Source of the DNA: Diphasiastrum complanatum
Taxonomy: Eukaryota > Streptophyta > Lycopodiopsida > Lycopodiales > Lycopodiaceae
Assembly: GCA_029204225.1 (NCBI GenBank)
Contig: CM055103.1
Span: 53,363,538-53,427,537, forward strand
DNA: 64,000 nucleotides
Direction: 5' to 3'
Shown here: piece after piece, positions 21,043-43,740 of the stretch
Position numbering within the stretch: the stretch's first letter is position 1
How the letters are laid out: each line of letters opens with the position of its first letter
Made by a program: the position numbers and the translations under genes
The notes under the pieces: model-generated
The model's input: only the letters and a program-made list of their open reading frames with translations
Databases searched by the model: none
Told to the model about the DNA's origin: nothing

Positions 21043-23000
21043 TTGAATCATTCAGACGAAAATGTGTTGAAATTGATATCTAGTTATGTTTTGACAAAAC
21101 CGATATCATTACCAAAAATTAGTTTCATGTGTTTGCAAATTCCTATCATCAAGAGAAGTGAAGCAATCCAATACATCGATAGTTCACCACCAGAATTGCG
21201 TCACAAATTTGTCAATTTTAACAACGCAATCCTGTTGCATCCAATTGATATCTACACGTATAGGCCTGAAGTCCTCGAAAACATTACTTTTTGTAACTAT
21301 TGGCATCAATTTGTTGTGACCAAAAAGAAAAGATCTCTTCAAAAAGAACTATATATAAATCAGCTCGGATACTATCTATACAAAAACAATAGAATAATAT
21401 ATTGTTGGAAAAATGCAAATTCCGAAAAGAAAGAGAGCTTCTAAGATCCGTCAACAAAGATGGATCTTATTACACGGAATGCATATTGCGTGATATCATT
21501 CAAAGCGAAAAAGATATTGAATGCCATGTTGAGGATTATACAAATAAACAGATGCTTCAAGATGAGCAGCGACAACAGATCGTGAACATTCTATTGCAAC
21601 CCAAATCATGTTTGTGTGACCCTCTATTTCAAGTTGTATCTGAACAAGTAGATGACAATGTGACATCTTTGGCGAAAGATACCAAGGATGCATTGGGTAT
21701 TGTACACGAATTTGAATCTTTTGGAAATACCTCATTGACAATGGAACAAGAAAATATCTACTCACTTTTGATATCAGAAACTTCAGATATTTTTGTGCTT
21801 TCAGGTACACCTGGAAGTGGAAAAGCACATTTCATAAAGTATCTAGCATACTCACTTCACAGAATGAACAGATCCGTGTTGCTTTGTGCTACTATTGGTG
21901 TCGTTGCATCAAGACTTAGCAAACGTGCAACAACAATGCACAACATGTTTTCCATCCCTGTCAATGGCTTATACGTACAAAATTTAATGCCAACTGACAT
22001 ATGTTTCAGAACAATACTTGTTGCTGAATATATCATTATCGATGTGATGTCCATGATGACCGCACAGACATTACGTTTTGTTGCGCATCAAATAAATCAA
22101 ACAAAATCCACCCCATGCAATGCGCCTTTTGAAAATTATTTTTTATTATTAGTCGGTGATCATGCGCAATTGCCAGCAATATGCAGACATCGAACAGAAA
22201 GTCTATGCTCAATATGTGACATTTCGACATCTGTATATTGGCGGTGCATTTGAGTCACTCGATTAGACATTCATCTAACACCTTGTACCTGTCATTTTTT
22301 AGCACAATAAGATTTCGAAAACCCATATTTCAAGAGATTGACAATACGTTAAACACACAAATTGTTCCAGAAGACCAACTCTTCCAAATGATCAACTCTA
22401 ATGTCACAATCATATGTACACACAAAGAAAATGTAAGAAAATATAAAAAATATGCATTGCAAAAAATCTTTCAAGAAAATGACATTACAAAGGTGCCCGT
22501 GAAAACAAATGCAGCAGACAACACGGACTTGAAATCATGGCTTGAAGATTGTACATTTCACCAACTAGAAGAAATTGCCAAGAATGCAAAGAGAATGATT
22601 CTTTCAAATTTGGACATACAAAATGGAGTTGTGATTGGAGCAACATGAACAATCGAAGACTTCATGTGGTCCAAAAATGGCAAGGAAATAGACTCTATTA
22701 TGATAAAACTCGATGCAACCAATAAAAAAATAAAAATCACTCCATCCACAGTGCACAAATTTAGATGCGATTCAAAAACCTACTATAAATGTACCTACCT
22801 TCCCACTGACATTGGCATATGCTATCACAGCTCATAAGTCCCAAGGCACAATGATCCATGGCACCGCCATACTTGACATTCAAAAAACATTCAGTCCAGG
22901 CTTAACATATGTGATGTTGTCCCAAGTCACCAACCGAGAACACGTATTCATCACACGTAAATTGACTCCTGATGATTTTGATCCAATACCACGTATGTAA
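21043..23000 (+). pseudogene. Helitron-type PIF1 helicase, degenerate
   Basis: The N-terminal piece carries SSPPELRHKF and HPIDIYTYRPEVLENITF, a block found between the Rep and helicase parts of Helitron proteins. Then in another frame come KMQIPKRKRAS, helicase motif I GTPGSGKA (normally GKT/GKS), motif II IIIDVMSM (normally a DE pair), motif III LLVGDHAQLPAI, motif V AYAITAHKSQG and motif VI YVMLSQVTNREHVFI (normally an Arg where Gln stands). Family role: 5'-to-3' DNA unwinding during rolling-circle transposition. The frame changes near 21410, 22250 and 22800, and three key residues are substituted, so it cannot be active. Confidence 0.8.
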
Positions 23001-23050
23001 GCCAAGAAACCATTTCATCAATGTAATTTCCACCTACCAATACAACTTCG

Positions 23051-23371
23051 ATGTCTGATTTCAATCAAACAAATCGAGCTGCTATTCAGCACTTCGAGGC
23101 CCACTGTGACAAGGGATATTATGCGATCCAGAATTTGTACTTTGAATATAATATTGCAATTTTTGATTGGAGAGGGATGACTCGCGCAGAATTGAATGCT
23201 ATTCAAAGTGATCCTGGCAGGCAGCTTGGGCACATCTCAGAAACAGGAGTGCGCCTCACTGATGGCCCAATCTCCATTGATACTGTGTTGAAAATCCTCG
23301 AGAAAGAGGTCCTTGACACACCAACCATTACAGCAATTGATTCACAGGTCTGCAATTTGCAGCAACTCTAA
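23051..23371 (+). CDS. Small ORF of unknown function in the Helitron remnant
   Basis: An uninterrupted 106-codon frame starts MSDFNQTNRAAIQHFEAHCD and includes YEYN/FEYN-like and DWRGMTRAELNAIQSD stretches. No family is recognised. A possible splice donor (CACAG/GTCTGC at about 23347) and acceptor (AAATAG at about 23440) would join it in phase to the Ser/Pro-rich segment before the GIY-YIG-like domain, raising the option that all belong to one spliced protein. That join is inference from splice-like sequences. Confidence 0.45.
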   Translation: MSDFNQTNRAAIQHFEAHCDKGYYAIQNLYFEYNIAIFDWRGMTRAELNAIQSDPGRQLGHISETGVRLTDGPISIDTVLKILEKEVLDTPTITAIDSQVCNLQQL

Positions 23372-23441
23372 ATTATGTTACGTTATGCATGCAACTTATT
23401 GCGCATCTAAATATTCATTGTATACTGACAAATAGCAACCC

Positions 23442-23909
23442 ATGGATCTCCAAATTTTGCAACAAACAACTCAACCACCATCTTCCAGCATCGAGGTATG
23501 CATGCAAAACTATAATCTATGTTCTTCAATTCCACATGAATCTTGTTCCACCATGAAGACATCTTTCTTGCAGGACCCCTCGCCTCCACCTTCAAAAAGG
23601 CCACGAACAAGCACATCACACTATACAAAATAGCATCGCGTGTCAGCAAGTTGATTTACATCAGACAAACTACCGACTTCAATAGGCGTGTGCAAGACCA
23701 CGCTTGAAAGCCACCCAAAAAAATGCTTTTGTCCAAGACATGCCTTTCATGTTGACATACTAGAAATTGTTGAAGATCGTTCAATTGCAAATAGATTAGA
23801 GAACTTTTATATCAAAATGTACAAATCTCAGAACATGAAACTTTACAACAACTTACTTGGTCAGCCTTCAAGCTCGCGCCGGTACCTAAAACGACGATCC
23901 TGCATATGA
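23442..23909 (+). pseudogene. GIY-YIG endonuclease-like domain
   Basis: A Ser/Pro-rich segment with a possible nuclear-localisation stretch PPSKRPRTS (interrupted by a plausible intron, GTATGC at about 23495 to TTGCAG at about 23573) leads to TLYKIASRVSKLIYIRQTTD (from 23618), matching the GIY...YIG start of the family, then FNRRVQDH with the family's catalytic Arg and a His. After a stop and a frameshift near the A7 run at 23716-23722 the second half reads VDILEIVEDR, LENFYIKMYKSQ and KLYNN, placing the family's catalytic Glu (in LENFYI) and Asn. Changed residues: GIY reads TLY and YIG reads YIR. Family role: single-metal DNA strand cleavage. At least two frame breaks show it is decayed. Confidence 0.6.
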
Positions 23910-23989
23910 CAACTTCAAAAAAACATTTGCTTGTAAAGATTTGGTAGCTTCAATTCATGTTACTCTTTGTCTGGCTTTATCACATTTTT

Positions 23990-24105
23990 GTTATACTCTG
24001 CGCTTGGAATGGCATGTTAATCAGATTCGTTAATCATCCTAATATTTGTTACGCTCTGCGCTTGCAATGGCATGTTAATCAAATTCGTTAATCATCCTAG
24101 TTGAC
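23990..24105. repeat. Tandem repeat near the Helitron 3' end, 58 bp x 2
   Basis: Units start GTTATACTCTGCGCTTGG (23990) and GTTACGCTCTGCGCTTGC (24048) and both contain GGCATGTTAATCA and TCGTTAATCATCCTA. They lie about 60 bases before the terminal hairpin. Confidence 0.85.
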
Positions 24106-24125
24106 TCGCTTCTACTTTTGCGTTT

Positions 24126-24163
24126 CCGCGCCCTATGCTAGCGGGACAAAATTGCGTTGCTAG
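24126..24163 (+). other. Helitron 3' terminus: hairpin plus CTAG
   Basis: CCGC at 24126-24129 pairs with GCGG at 24141-24144 and inner GC/GC pairs are possible with a two-base bulge. CTAG closes the element at 24160-24163, followed by T as expected for insertion between A and T. Boundary inference rests on this motif only. Confidence 0.6.
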
Positions 24164-25064
24164 TTGTATTAGTATCTAATTGCATGTCTTGAGTATTCCC
24201 TTGCAAATAATCCGTCATCAAAAATAATTTTGAAATTCATTTCTAAAATTCAAATTTATACTAAAGTAGCTTCATTCTTTTCAATTTGATCATTTGCTTC
24301 ATGTATATTTCATCTTCATTTGGGTTTCAAAATAGCATTGCCACCACTTGTGTGTCTCCATGCATTGTTGCCACTTGTGAGTAGTCTCTTCATAATTAAT
24401 TGTAGCAAAAATAGTTTCTTTTAGATATGATCAACAAAATAATATGAAAATTTGTTTAAATTGCTCAAACATTTCTCAATGTCAATTAATTTTGGATCTC
24501 TACTAAACTTATCAATTTTAATCTTGATTTTACAATTATGACCATTCTCAATACCCCTTGAAACATTATTTCTCCTTAGTTGCCCTATACTTTTTTTTTC
24601 CCACTAAAATAGAATTGAATATATTTGAAAAAATAACGTTAAGTAGGTGAGCGACTTGTTCTTGCTTTGGAGTGAAAGTTTGAAATGAAAGAGCTAATTT
24701 CTTTTACTTTTATCTTGTATCATCTTTCTTTTTTGTCTCTTTTTCCTTATTTTGCAACAACCTCATGATCAAAATCTATAACAAGTGCTTTTGCTCTTCT
24801 AACAATATCTATTTTTGCACAATTCATGTCTCCTTGGGAGTTCAGTTATCATTTATGTGTTGTTCTTTTTGTGGAGAAATTCAAATAAATTGATGACGGT
24901 AATTAAAAACTAGCTCAAAGACACTTGATGAACTATAGTTGAATTAAAAAAATCAAATAATCAATGACTATAAAGGAAACTTAAGGATAGGGAGTGACTA
25001 CTACTACACAACTGAGCAAAAATTTCATTTATGATGTCCCAATATTAGACTTCTTCACTATCTC
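24164..25064. other. 3' flank of the heparanase-like gene, no other gene seen
   Basis: AT-rich sequence without coding motifs. The part nearest 25064 should hold the 3' untranslated region of the minus-strand gene. No unambiguous poly(A) signal was identified. Confidence 0.5.
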
Positions 25065-36723
<11,659 letters not shown>

Positions 36724-37134
36724 AGAGCAAAAATGATGATGAATGAATGGAAAAAGTAAGATTTGAAGATATCCAAGCACCGAAAATGAGCAAGCTATTC
36801 TGGGTTGATTGCTGCCTATTTCTGATCAGAAATGTATTCGATTTGAAGACTAAATACACTTCTTTTTTCCCTCGATGCCCTTACTCTTTTGGACGATGCA
36901 CAATTCTTAAAGCTCCTCCATTGCTATGAGCTGCCTATTGTATTGAAATAGTGTACAAAAGAATAGAGTGATGTCCAGTGTCTATGCTGCAGCAAGAGCA
37001 TTAATGGAAGGAGTGTAGGAAATGATTAATGTCAGCTGTCCATAGGAAAGGATAAGTGTGCATGGGTTGGCTCAGCCAGGTTGGATTTCTCTTTGATCCC
37101 ACGTGTTCATCATATACCAAGATGTTCTCTTCCT
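36724..37134. other. Upstream region of the heparanase-like gene
   Basis: It should contain the promoter and 5' untranslated region of the minus-strand gene. A weak TATA-like TGTATTTAG (minus strand) lies near 36850, but nothing decisive is seen. Confidence 0.35.
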
Positions 37135-37349
37135 CTCTAATCCCACGGTTCCTAATATGAAGAAGCAAGGGTTGAAAGTAGGATGAGCGTATTTCACACC
37201 ACCACTCTAATCCCATGGTTCCTAATATGAAGAAGCAAGGGTTGAAAGTAGGATGAGCGTATTTCACACCACCGCTGCGATGATAGTGGTGGGCTCCAAG
37301 CCATTTAAGGGTGTGATGGTGGTGGGCTCCAAGCCATTTAAGGGTGAAA
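37135..37349. repeat. Two adjacent tandem duplications (70 bp x 2 and 33 bp x 2)
   Basis: 37135-37204 and 37205-37274 are nearly identical units starting CTCTAATCCCACGG/CTCTAATCCCATGG. 37284-37316 and 37317-37349 share TGGTGGGCTCCAAGCCATTT. A third partial duplication of TTGGATTGTTGG(G)AGCCCACCT follows at about 37411-37452. Confidence 0.85.
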
Positions 37350-37452
37350 CAGAAGAAAAGATAGCAGTGAGGGAGATGGTGATATCATCCCTAGTACCTA
37401 CCTTCACCCTTGGATTGTTGGGAGCCCACCTCTTGGATTGTTGGAGCCCACC

Positions 37453-38389
37453 TATGTCATTGAGTGCACTGGTGGTGCAAAATAGGATGATCCTTGAAAT
37501 TTTACTTTCTTTGTGCTTCATTTCCATGATTTGCTTCATGACATTCCTAGACATCATGATTACATAGAACTTGCCCTTGGAACAAAACACAATTTTATTT
37601 GGAAATTGGAAGAAGCAAAAAGACCACTACCAAGGAAAGAATTTATTAGATTGTAGAGATTTATATTTTTCATGTCCACGGGTGCCATCAAGGAAAGGCC
37701 TTTGGCAGAGGGCGGTAGCCCAACGTGGAAGGCACTTCTGATGGTGCAATGGTCGAGGAGGCAGACCTTCTCCGACGTGAAAATGTTTTTTACTATTTAT
37801 AAAAATAATTTGTCGCAGCTTTTTTTACACACCTTTCAAGCAGAAGATGCATGTAAAATAAGGTTTTTATATGGACCTTCAGGCACTAAGAAGGTGCATG
37901 TGTCAAAAAGACAAAACAAAAAACAAAAGCGCACGGATCCTGCTTGAGGGGTAGGCTGGATACACCCTATGTGGATTAAAGACTAGGATGTTGAATCAAG
38001 AGACACAAAGGGAACATATGGTGGATCAAACCTACCCAACCAACCTAGCCCCCAAGCTATCAACAAAAGCAAGGACTCAATAGGAGATATCACATCAATA
38101 ACATGTAGCAGGTACAATACATCAAATCAAGCTCTCCTCCATGAGAGGCCTATGGATATACTTGTACCCTCCAAGGCTCCCCCCCAACTAGGAGTAAACT
38201 GTGACACCTCATTGAAACACATCAGCAATCTAATTGGGCCAAACCGGAGTCATGGCTAGTTCCATATAACTCCATCATGAGATTTAGGCCTCTAAACCAT
38301 TAATTATGATTAAATACCATGAGGGCTTCGAACCCCTCATAATCATAATTAATTTACGGGTTGAAATAGGCCTACTGACATCCTTAAAC
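37453..38389. other. No gene supported
   Basis: A 91-codon plus-strand frame at 37672-37947 has a basic tail (KRQNKKQKR) but no recognisable family or partner exons. I treat it as unsupported. Confidence 0.5.
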
Positions 38390-40003
38390 AAATAGCTTAC
38401 TTATGACATTTGAAATAAATTGTGCCCTGTCAAAGTGACGCTTTTAATCAATTATGCACTTAATTGTTGTTAGCCCAAAATTGCAAGGGCTTTTCAAATA
38501 CATCCATGTTGGCAAACCCTAAACCGTGAGGACTTGACTTTGAAGGATGTGAGAGGCATCAATTTCATGCGGCCAAAAAGAGTAAAGACTCAAGAGACCA
38601 CATAAAATATGATATTTTAATCATGATAGTGCACTTGATCTATTTAAAAAAAATTACGCTTACACATAACTCTACGTGAGTCATCCAAAGATAATGAATT
38701 GCTCATACTTCCACCATCATCTTTCCACAATGCCAAGCTCTCCACAGCCCTAGGATGCTTATACCCAATGATGCATTTAAAATATGTTCCTTCTATAAAA
38801 ATGAGACAAATTGATTTTTTACAAATGTTTGCAAAGCCATCTCACCCTCATCAAGTTAGATAAGTGTATCCAAGTGGCCTCAAATTTAGCATGCATGTAT
38901 ATAGAGGACACTAACAAGGTTGTTCCTATGGTCAAAACATCTCTCCAAAATGAAATATGGATCATTTGAAGCTGGAGAAAGTCGGAAGTTGGTAGCTTCG
39001 CCCTTTGTTGGAACTTCAAGCTCGAAGCCCCATTGGCCCATACTAAAGTGATAACTCCATGAAGTTTGAAGTTTGTAAAATGCAATTGTAGATTTCATTG
39101 TATTGAGTGTTAAGTTATAAATTGTGGCACTTGCAAAAAGTCAACTTTCAACTTTTAAGGATATATATGTACTCGTTACAATTTATAAAAGTACCTAGCT
39201 TATCTTGTAACATTCAAAATAAAATGTAGCTTGCCAAAGTGATGCTTTTATAAAATTATGCACTTCAATATTGTTGGCCCAAAATTGCAAGGGCTTATCA
39301 AATACATCCATGTTGAGCTTTGAAAAGCACAACAGACATCAAATTTCAATGCTACCAAAAAGCATAAAGAGACCACATCACCAATGTATTGTAGAGTGAT
39401 GTTTTTATCGAACATTTGACTTGACAAAAAAAGCAAAAAAATTGGTATTGGTGATTTTTCCATCTTCCTTCTACTTCTTTTAAAGAGGGCTGTCAAATTA
39501 GTTGCTCTTTGAGACAATCGTCTTTTTGAACCATGCATTGTTGTATAAAATACTTAATCTATGGTAAACCTTTTGAAATAAAATAGGATATCAACCCACT
39601 TGATCCTTTTTGAAAACATAGACACGTACACAAAGTTTCATGTGAGTCATCCAAGGGTAATGATTAGCTTGTGCTTCCAACATCATCTTTCCACAATGCA
39701 ATGCTTTCCACAACCCTAGGATGAGACATGAACCAATTTATACCTGAAGATGAATTTGAAACATGTTCATTTTAAAAAAACTAGACAAATCTAATTTTTG
39801 CAAATGCTTGAAAATCCCTCTCACCCTCATTAAGTTAGTTAAAGAGTATCCAAGTGGCCTCAATTTTAGAATGCACTCATATAAACGACACTAGGGAGGT
39901 TGCTTCTATGATCATCGTTTGACAATGGAAGATGGATCATTTGAACTTGAAGAAAGTTGGAAGCTAGCAATTTCACCCATTTGTTGAAGCTTCGAGCATG
40001 GGA
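38390..40003. repeat. Two divergent direct repeats of about 0.7-0.8 kb
   Basis: 38390-39060 and 39190-40003 share ordered blocks: CCCAAAATTGCAAGGGCTT then CAAATACATCCATGTTG, the GTGAGTCATCCAA block, CATCATCTTTCCACAATGC, and CAAGTGGCCTCAA followed by a GATGGATCATTTGAA-type block. The second has about 170 bp of extra sequence. The family is unknown. A third partial copy starts near 44280 after copia D. Confidence 0.7.
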
Positions 40004-40009
40004 CTGACT

Positions 40010-42900
40010 CAGAGAATTGTTGCGCTTGCTGCAATTGTGCACCCTCCTGAGACACTTTTACATTCGTCCTTGAGTGATGCCCAACTTGCATCATTGTAGG
40101 AGTTCATCTAGAATCCTGCATCACGAGAATAACACAGCCCATAATCCTTCATTTCCTGTAGGTAGTGTAGGATTCGCTTGGCAATTTTCCAATGTGTCCA
40201 GCCTGGGTTTGTGCTGAACTGGCTCATCCTGAACACGGCATAAGCTATGTCGGGACGTATGTTATATCCTTCTTTCGTGATAGTCGCGGTCGATTTGCAA
40301 GCCTAGATAACATCTGGCTTCTCCTAGATCTGTTATCTCGAAATGTCTTGAGATTTTGCTCTTCACCTCGACAATCAGCTCTTCACTTCTGCATAGTATC
40401 AGGGTGTCGTCCACATACACAACAACAATGATGATCTCCCAATCTGTGATCCTCACGTAACCATTGAATCAGCCAGCAGTGGCTCGAATCCCAAGGATCT
40501 CATGGCATGATCTTTCTTCTTAAACCATTGTCGTGCGGATTGCTTCAGACCGTAGATACTTCTATGCATTTGGCATGCATAGGTAGGAAGTGAGTCGAAG
40601 ATATAACCTGGAGGTTGATCCATGTAGACTTCTTCGTCTAGCTCGCCATGTACAAATGTTGTCTTCTCATCGATGATGTGAATCCTGAGGTCGTATCAGC
40701 TGCATATGCAGACAATAGGCATAGTGATGCATCTTTCACCTCAATGTAGTCGATGCCGTACTTCTGAGAGAATCCCTTTGCTACAAGTCTGGCCTTGTAT
40801 CTCGAAATATTTCCATTCGGTCCATACTTGAGCTTGCAAACCCATTTGCATTGCACTATCTTTCGCTTGTATGGCACTGGTTGTAGTGTCCATACCTCAT
40901 TCTTCTTCATGGATTCGATTTTCTCTTTCATGGCTTGGATCCATTTGTTCTTGTTTGGACTATCGATGGCTTCCTCGAAAGTCTGTGGTTCGCCACTGAA
41001 TCCACAAAACTCTTCGGATGTTGAAGCTGAGCTGCTTGGCCGAATCTTGCTGCCGCTCTTCATTATCTGGTTGATCTCCTGGGAGATTCTTCATGTACTG
41101 CAATGCTCTTGCCTTTATCTCTTCGGCTAGGTCCGGAACCATTTTGGTTTACAAGTGTTCTAGCAGCAAGCAGGCCTGCAGTCCTTTTTTCATCTAATTC
41201 GTCGCTCAGCTGATGTGGAGTTTGAACATCTCCATCTAAGTGTTCGGGTTCTGCTCCCTCTGTCATGGTTGGCAGGTCATAGTACTGCCTTCCTAGGACT
41301 TCATAACTGGCAGAATCATTGTCAGCCATTGTTCTGGTCTCATCGAACTTGACGTCTCTGACAGTATTCACTAGATTCATTTCTGGCATGTAGATCATGT
41401 AGTATACGAATGATTGTCATGCCCAACGAGATATCTTAACTTGAGTTTCTCATCAAGCTTCTTTCGAAGCTTACCAGGAATATGTGAATAAGTTGCACAG
41501 CCAAAAATCTGAACATGTGTCAGATTGGCTTTCTACCCCACCATAGTTTGTGTGGTGTCGTGTGAGGAACACCTGATTTGCCTATCTAGTTCTGGATGTA
41601 GGCGGCTATAGCTACTGCTTCAGCCCATAGCACTTTTGGTGCCTTTGAATAGGCCATCATGCACCTCGCGGCTTCCATGAGTGTCATATTCTTCCTTTCA
41701 GCAACACCATTGTGTTGTGGTGTATAGGATGCAGTCCTTCTATGAAGGATTCCTCGATCATTGCAAAAGTCGATGAAGCGGTTCGAGATGTATTCTCCAT
41801 CACGATCGGTCCTGATCTGCTTCACCTTGCTCCCTGTGCATCTTTCTGGCTAGTTCACGTATTCTGTGAACTTGTCGAGTGCATCTGATTTGTTGTATAT
41901 GAAGTAGACTCTGGCAAACTTGTTGTAGTTGTCAATGAAGGTGATTTAATATTTTGACCCTCCTACTAAGATCACATCGAAATGTCCACAAATGTCCGAA
42001 TGTACCAGCTCCATAATCTTTGTTGTTCTGTAGGAGTCTCTAGTGAATGGAGTTCGAGACATCTTCCCTTTCATGCACGCATCACAGGTCATCGAATTCA
42101 TTGCATTCGAGATGTTGGCTCTTGTGATAACTCCATGCTGGCTTGTTTGATACAATGTCATTGAGTTCATGTGGCATAGTCTCATGTGCCATAGAACATC
42201 TACAGATTCATGAGCTTGATGTGCTTGATCTATCGGCAATGTACCCTCAAATGATATAGGTTGTCTTTTTGTCTATCTTGCGTGACAAGTGTGCTGGTGC
42301 TGGCATCAACGACATTGCATGTTTCATCTGAAAACGTCATATGCATCCCAGCGTCTACTATTCTTGCTACTGAGAGCAAGTCTTGTTATAGTGTGGGTAA
42401 GAAGTCATTTGTCTCTGTCTTTTGTGTTGAGCCAGAGCGAACTAATACCATTCACCTGATGTCTTGATCTGTCTCCAAGAACTATGAATTTGGATGGATC
42501 TGTACTTCGGAAGTGAGACATTATCCATCTTGAGGTAACGCAGTGAGAAGTTGCTCCAGAATCAAGGATTACCTCTTGTGTGTGTCGATGTTGCACACAC
42601 GTCTATACATAGATAGGCTATTGAATTTCCATTGTTCGACCTTTCTTCACTCATCTTCGAGCTTTTTAGATCTTCGACATAGGATGAACTACTATTATTC
42701 TCCCGTTTGCTTTAAGGCTGCTTGTTCCTCGGGTTCTAGTAGCAGTCCATGGCCGCATGACCCTTCTTGTAGCAATGGATACACTCGATCTTCGGATTTA
42801 GCCAACACAAATCGACAGTGTGTCCTTCGTATTTGCATCTCACGCAAGTTTTCTTGTCGCCATTCTGTTGTTCTAAATGCTTGTCTCCTGGATCTGATAG
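40010..42900 (-). pseudogene. Copia D zinc knuckle-protease-integrase-RT remnant
   Basis: Near 42750 the minus strand encodes an IECIHCYKKGHAAMDC-type zinc knuckle. The protease reads VILDSGATSHCV (about 42540-42575). Integrase has a VLWHMRLCHMN/CDACMKGKMSR HHCC region, then TDRDGEYISNRF and GVAERKNMTL. RT starts KRKIVQCKWVCKLKYGPNG, then in other frames VVVYVDDTLILC with catalytic YVDD near 40395-40406. RNase H begins WTHWKIAKRILHYLQEMKDY near 40170 and ends in the truncation. Multiple frame breaks exclude function. Confidence 0.85.
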
Positions 42901-43740
42901 CTCCTAAGCTATATCAGCTCTCGAATATGAGCTTGTGGTTCTGATACCACTGTAGAGAATAGTGAATTAGAACACCTAATGTTTTGATACCACTGATGAA
43001 AAAATTGCTTGGATGGAATTCGACTTTGTCTGCTAGCTACTGCTTGCTAGATCAGATCTATAGTCCTCCAAAGCGTAGACAAACACTGCTGAACTATGTT
43101 TAATTGTTTATACATTCAGCAAGACAAACCAGTGTGCAGATTGAATAGTAAACAGTCGATTACGAACAGATAACATTCTAACATCAAGACATTCAATAAT
43201 ATTTAAGACAAGAAAAGCATCTGCATAACATCTACAGTATTATCAGTGAATTTCTTGAGCGCTGTTGTGATAAACACAAATCGACAGTGTGTCATTCATG
43301 TTTGCATCTCACGCAAGTTTTCTTGTCACCATTCTGTTGTTCTGAATGCTTGTCTCCTGGATCTAATAGCTCCTAAGCTAAATCAGCTCTCGGATATGAG
43401 CTTGTGGCTCTGATACCATTGTTGAGAACAGTGAATCAGAACACTTAATGTTCTGATACCACTGATGAAAAAATTGCTTGGATGGAATTCGACTTTGTCT
43501 GCTAGCTAAAGCTTGCTAGATCAGATCTACAGTCCTCCAAAGCGTAGACAAACACTGCTGAACTATGTTTAATTGTTTACACATTCAGCAAGACAAACCA
43601 GTGTGCAGATTGAATAGTAAACAGTCGATTACGAATAGATAACATTCTTACATCAAGACATTCAGTAATATTTAAGACAAGAAAAGCATCTGCATAACAT
43701 CTACAGTATTATCAGTGAATTTCTTGAGCGCTGTTGTGAC
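42805..43740. repeat. Tandem duplication, 468 bp x 2, across gag/primer site/LTR of copia D
   Basis: Units 42805-43272 and 43273-43740 both start AACACAAATCGACAGTGTGT and end TTCTTGAGCGCTGTTGTGA. Each contains the end of the gag zinc-knuckle region, the primer-site complement TCTGATACCACT and the first part of the LTR, with only scattered differences between them. Confidence 0.9.

Larger units (their letters stand above)
21031..24163 (+). mobile_element. Helitron remnant, 5'-truncated, with helicase and GIY-YIG-like domain
   Basis: The left edge abuts the X LTR. Helicase sequence of the PIF1/Helitron type (21043-23000) is followed by a 106-codon ORF and a GIY-YIG-like domain. The right end has the hallmarks of a Helitron 3' terminus: an interrupted CCGC-GC/GC-GCGG hairpin at 24126-24144, then CTAG at 24160-24163 followed by T. 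The HUH replication-initiator domain that should precede the helicase is absent, and no 5' TC terminus could be recognised, so the copy is truncated. Frameshifts and lost active-site residues make it inactive. Confidence 0.7.

Noticed and set aside
21031-23000. Calling the helicase a cellular PIF1 gene
   Set aside because: The block before the helicase domain and the hairpin-CTAG terminus are Helitron features, and the reading frame is decayed.
37672-37947. 91-codon plus-strand ORF with a basic tail
   Set aside because: No recognisable domain, splice partners or homology known to me.
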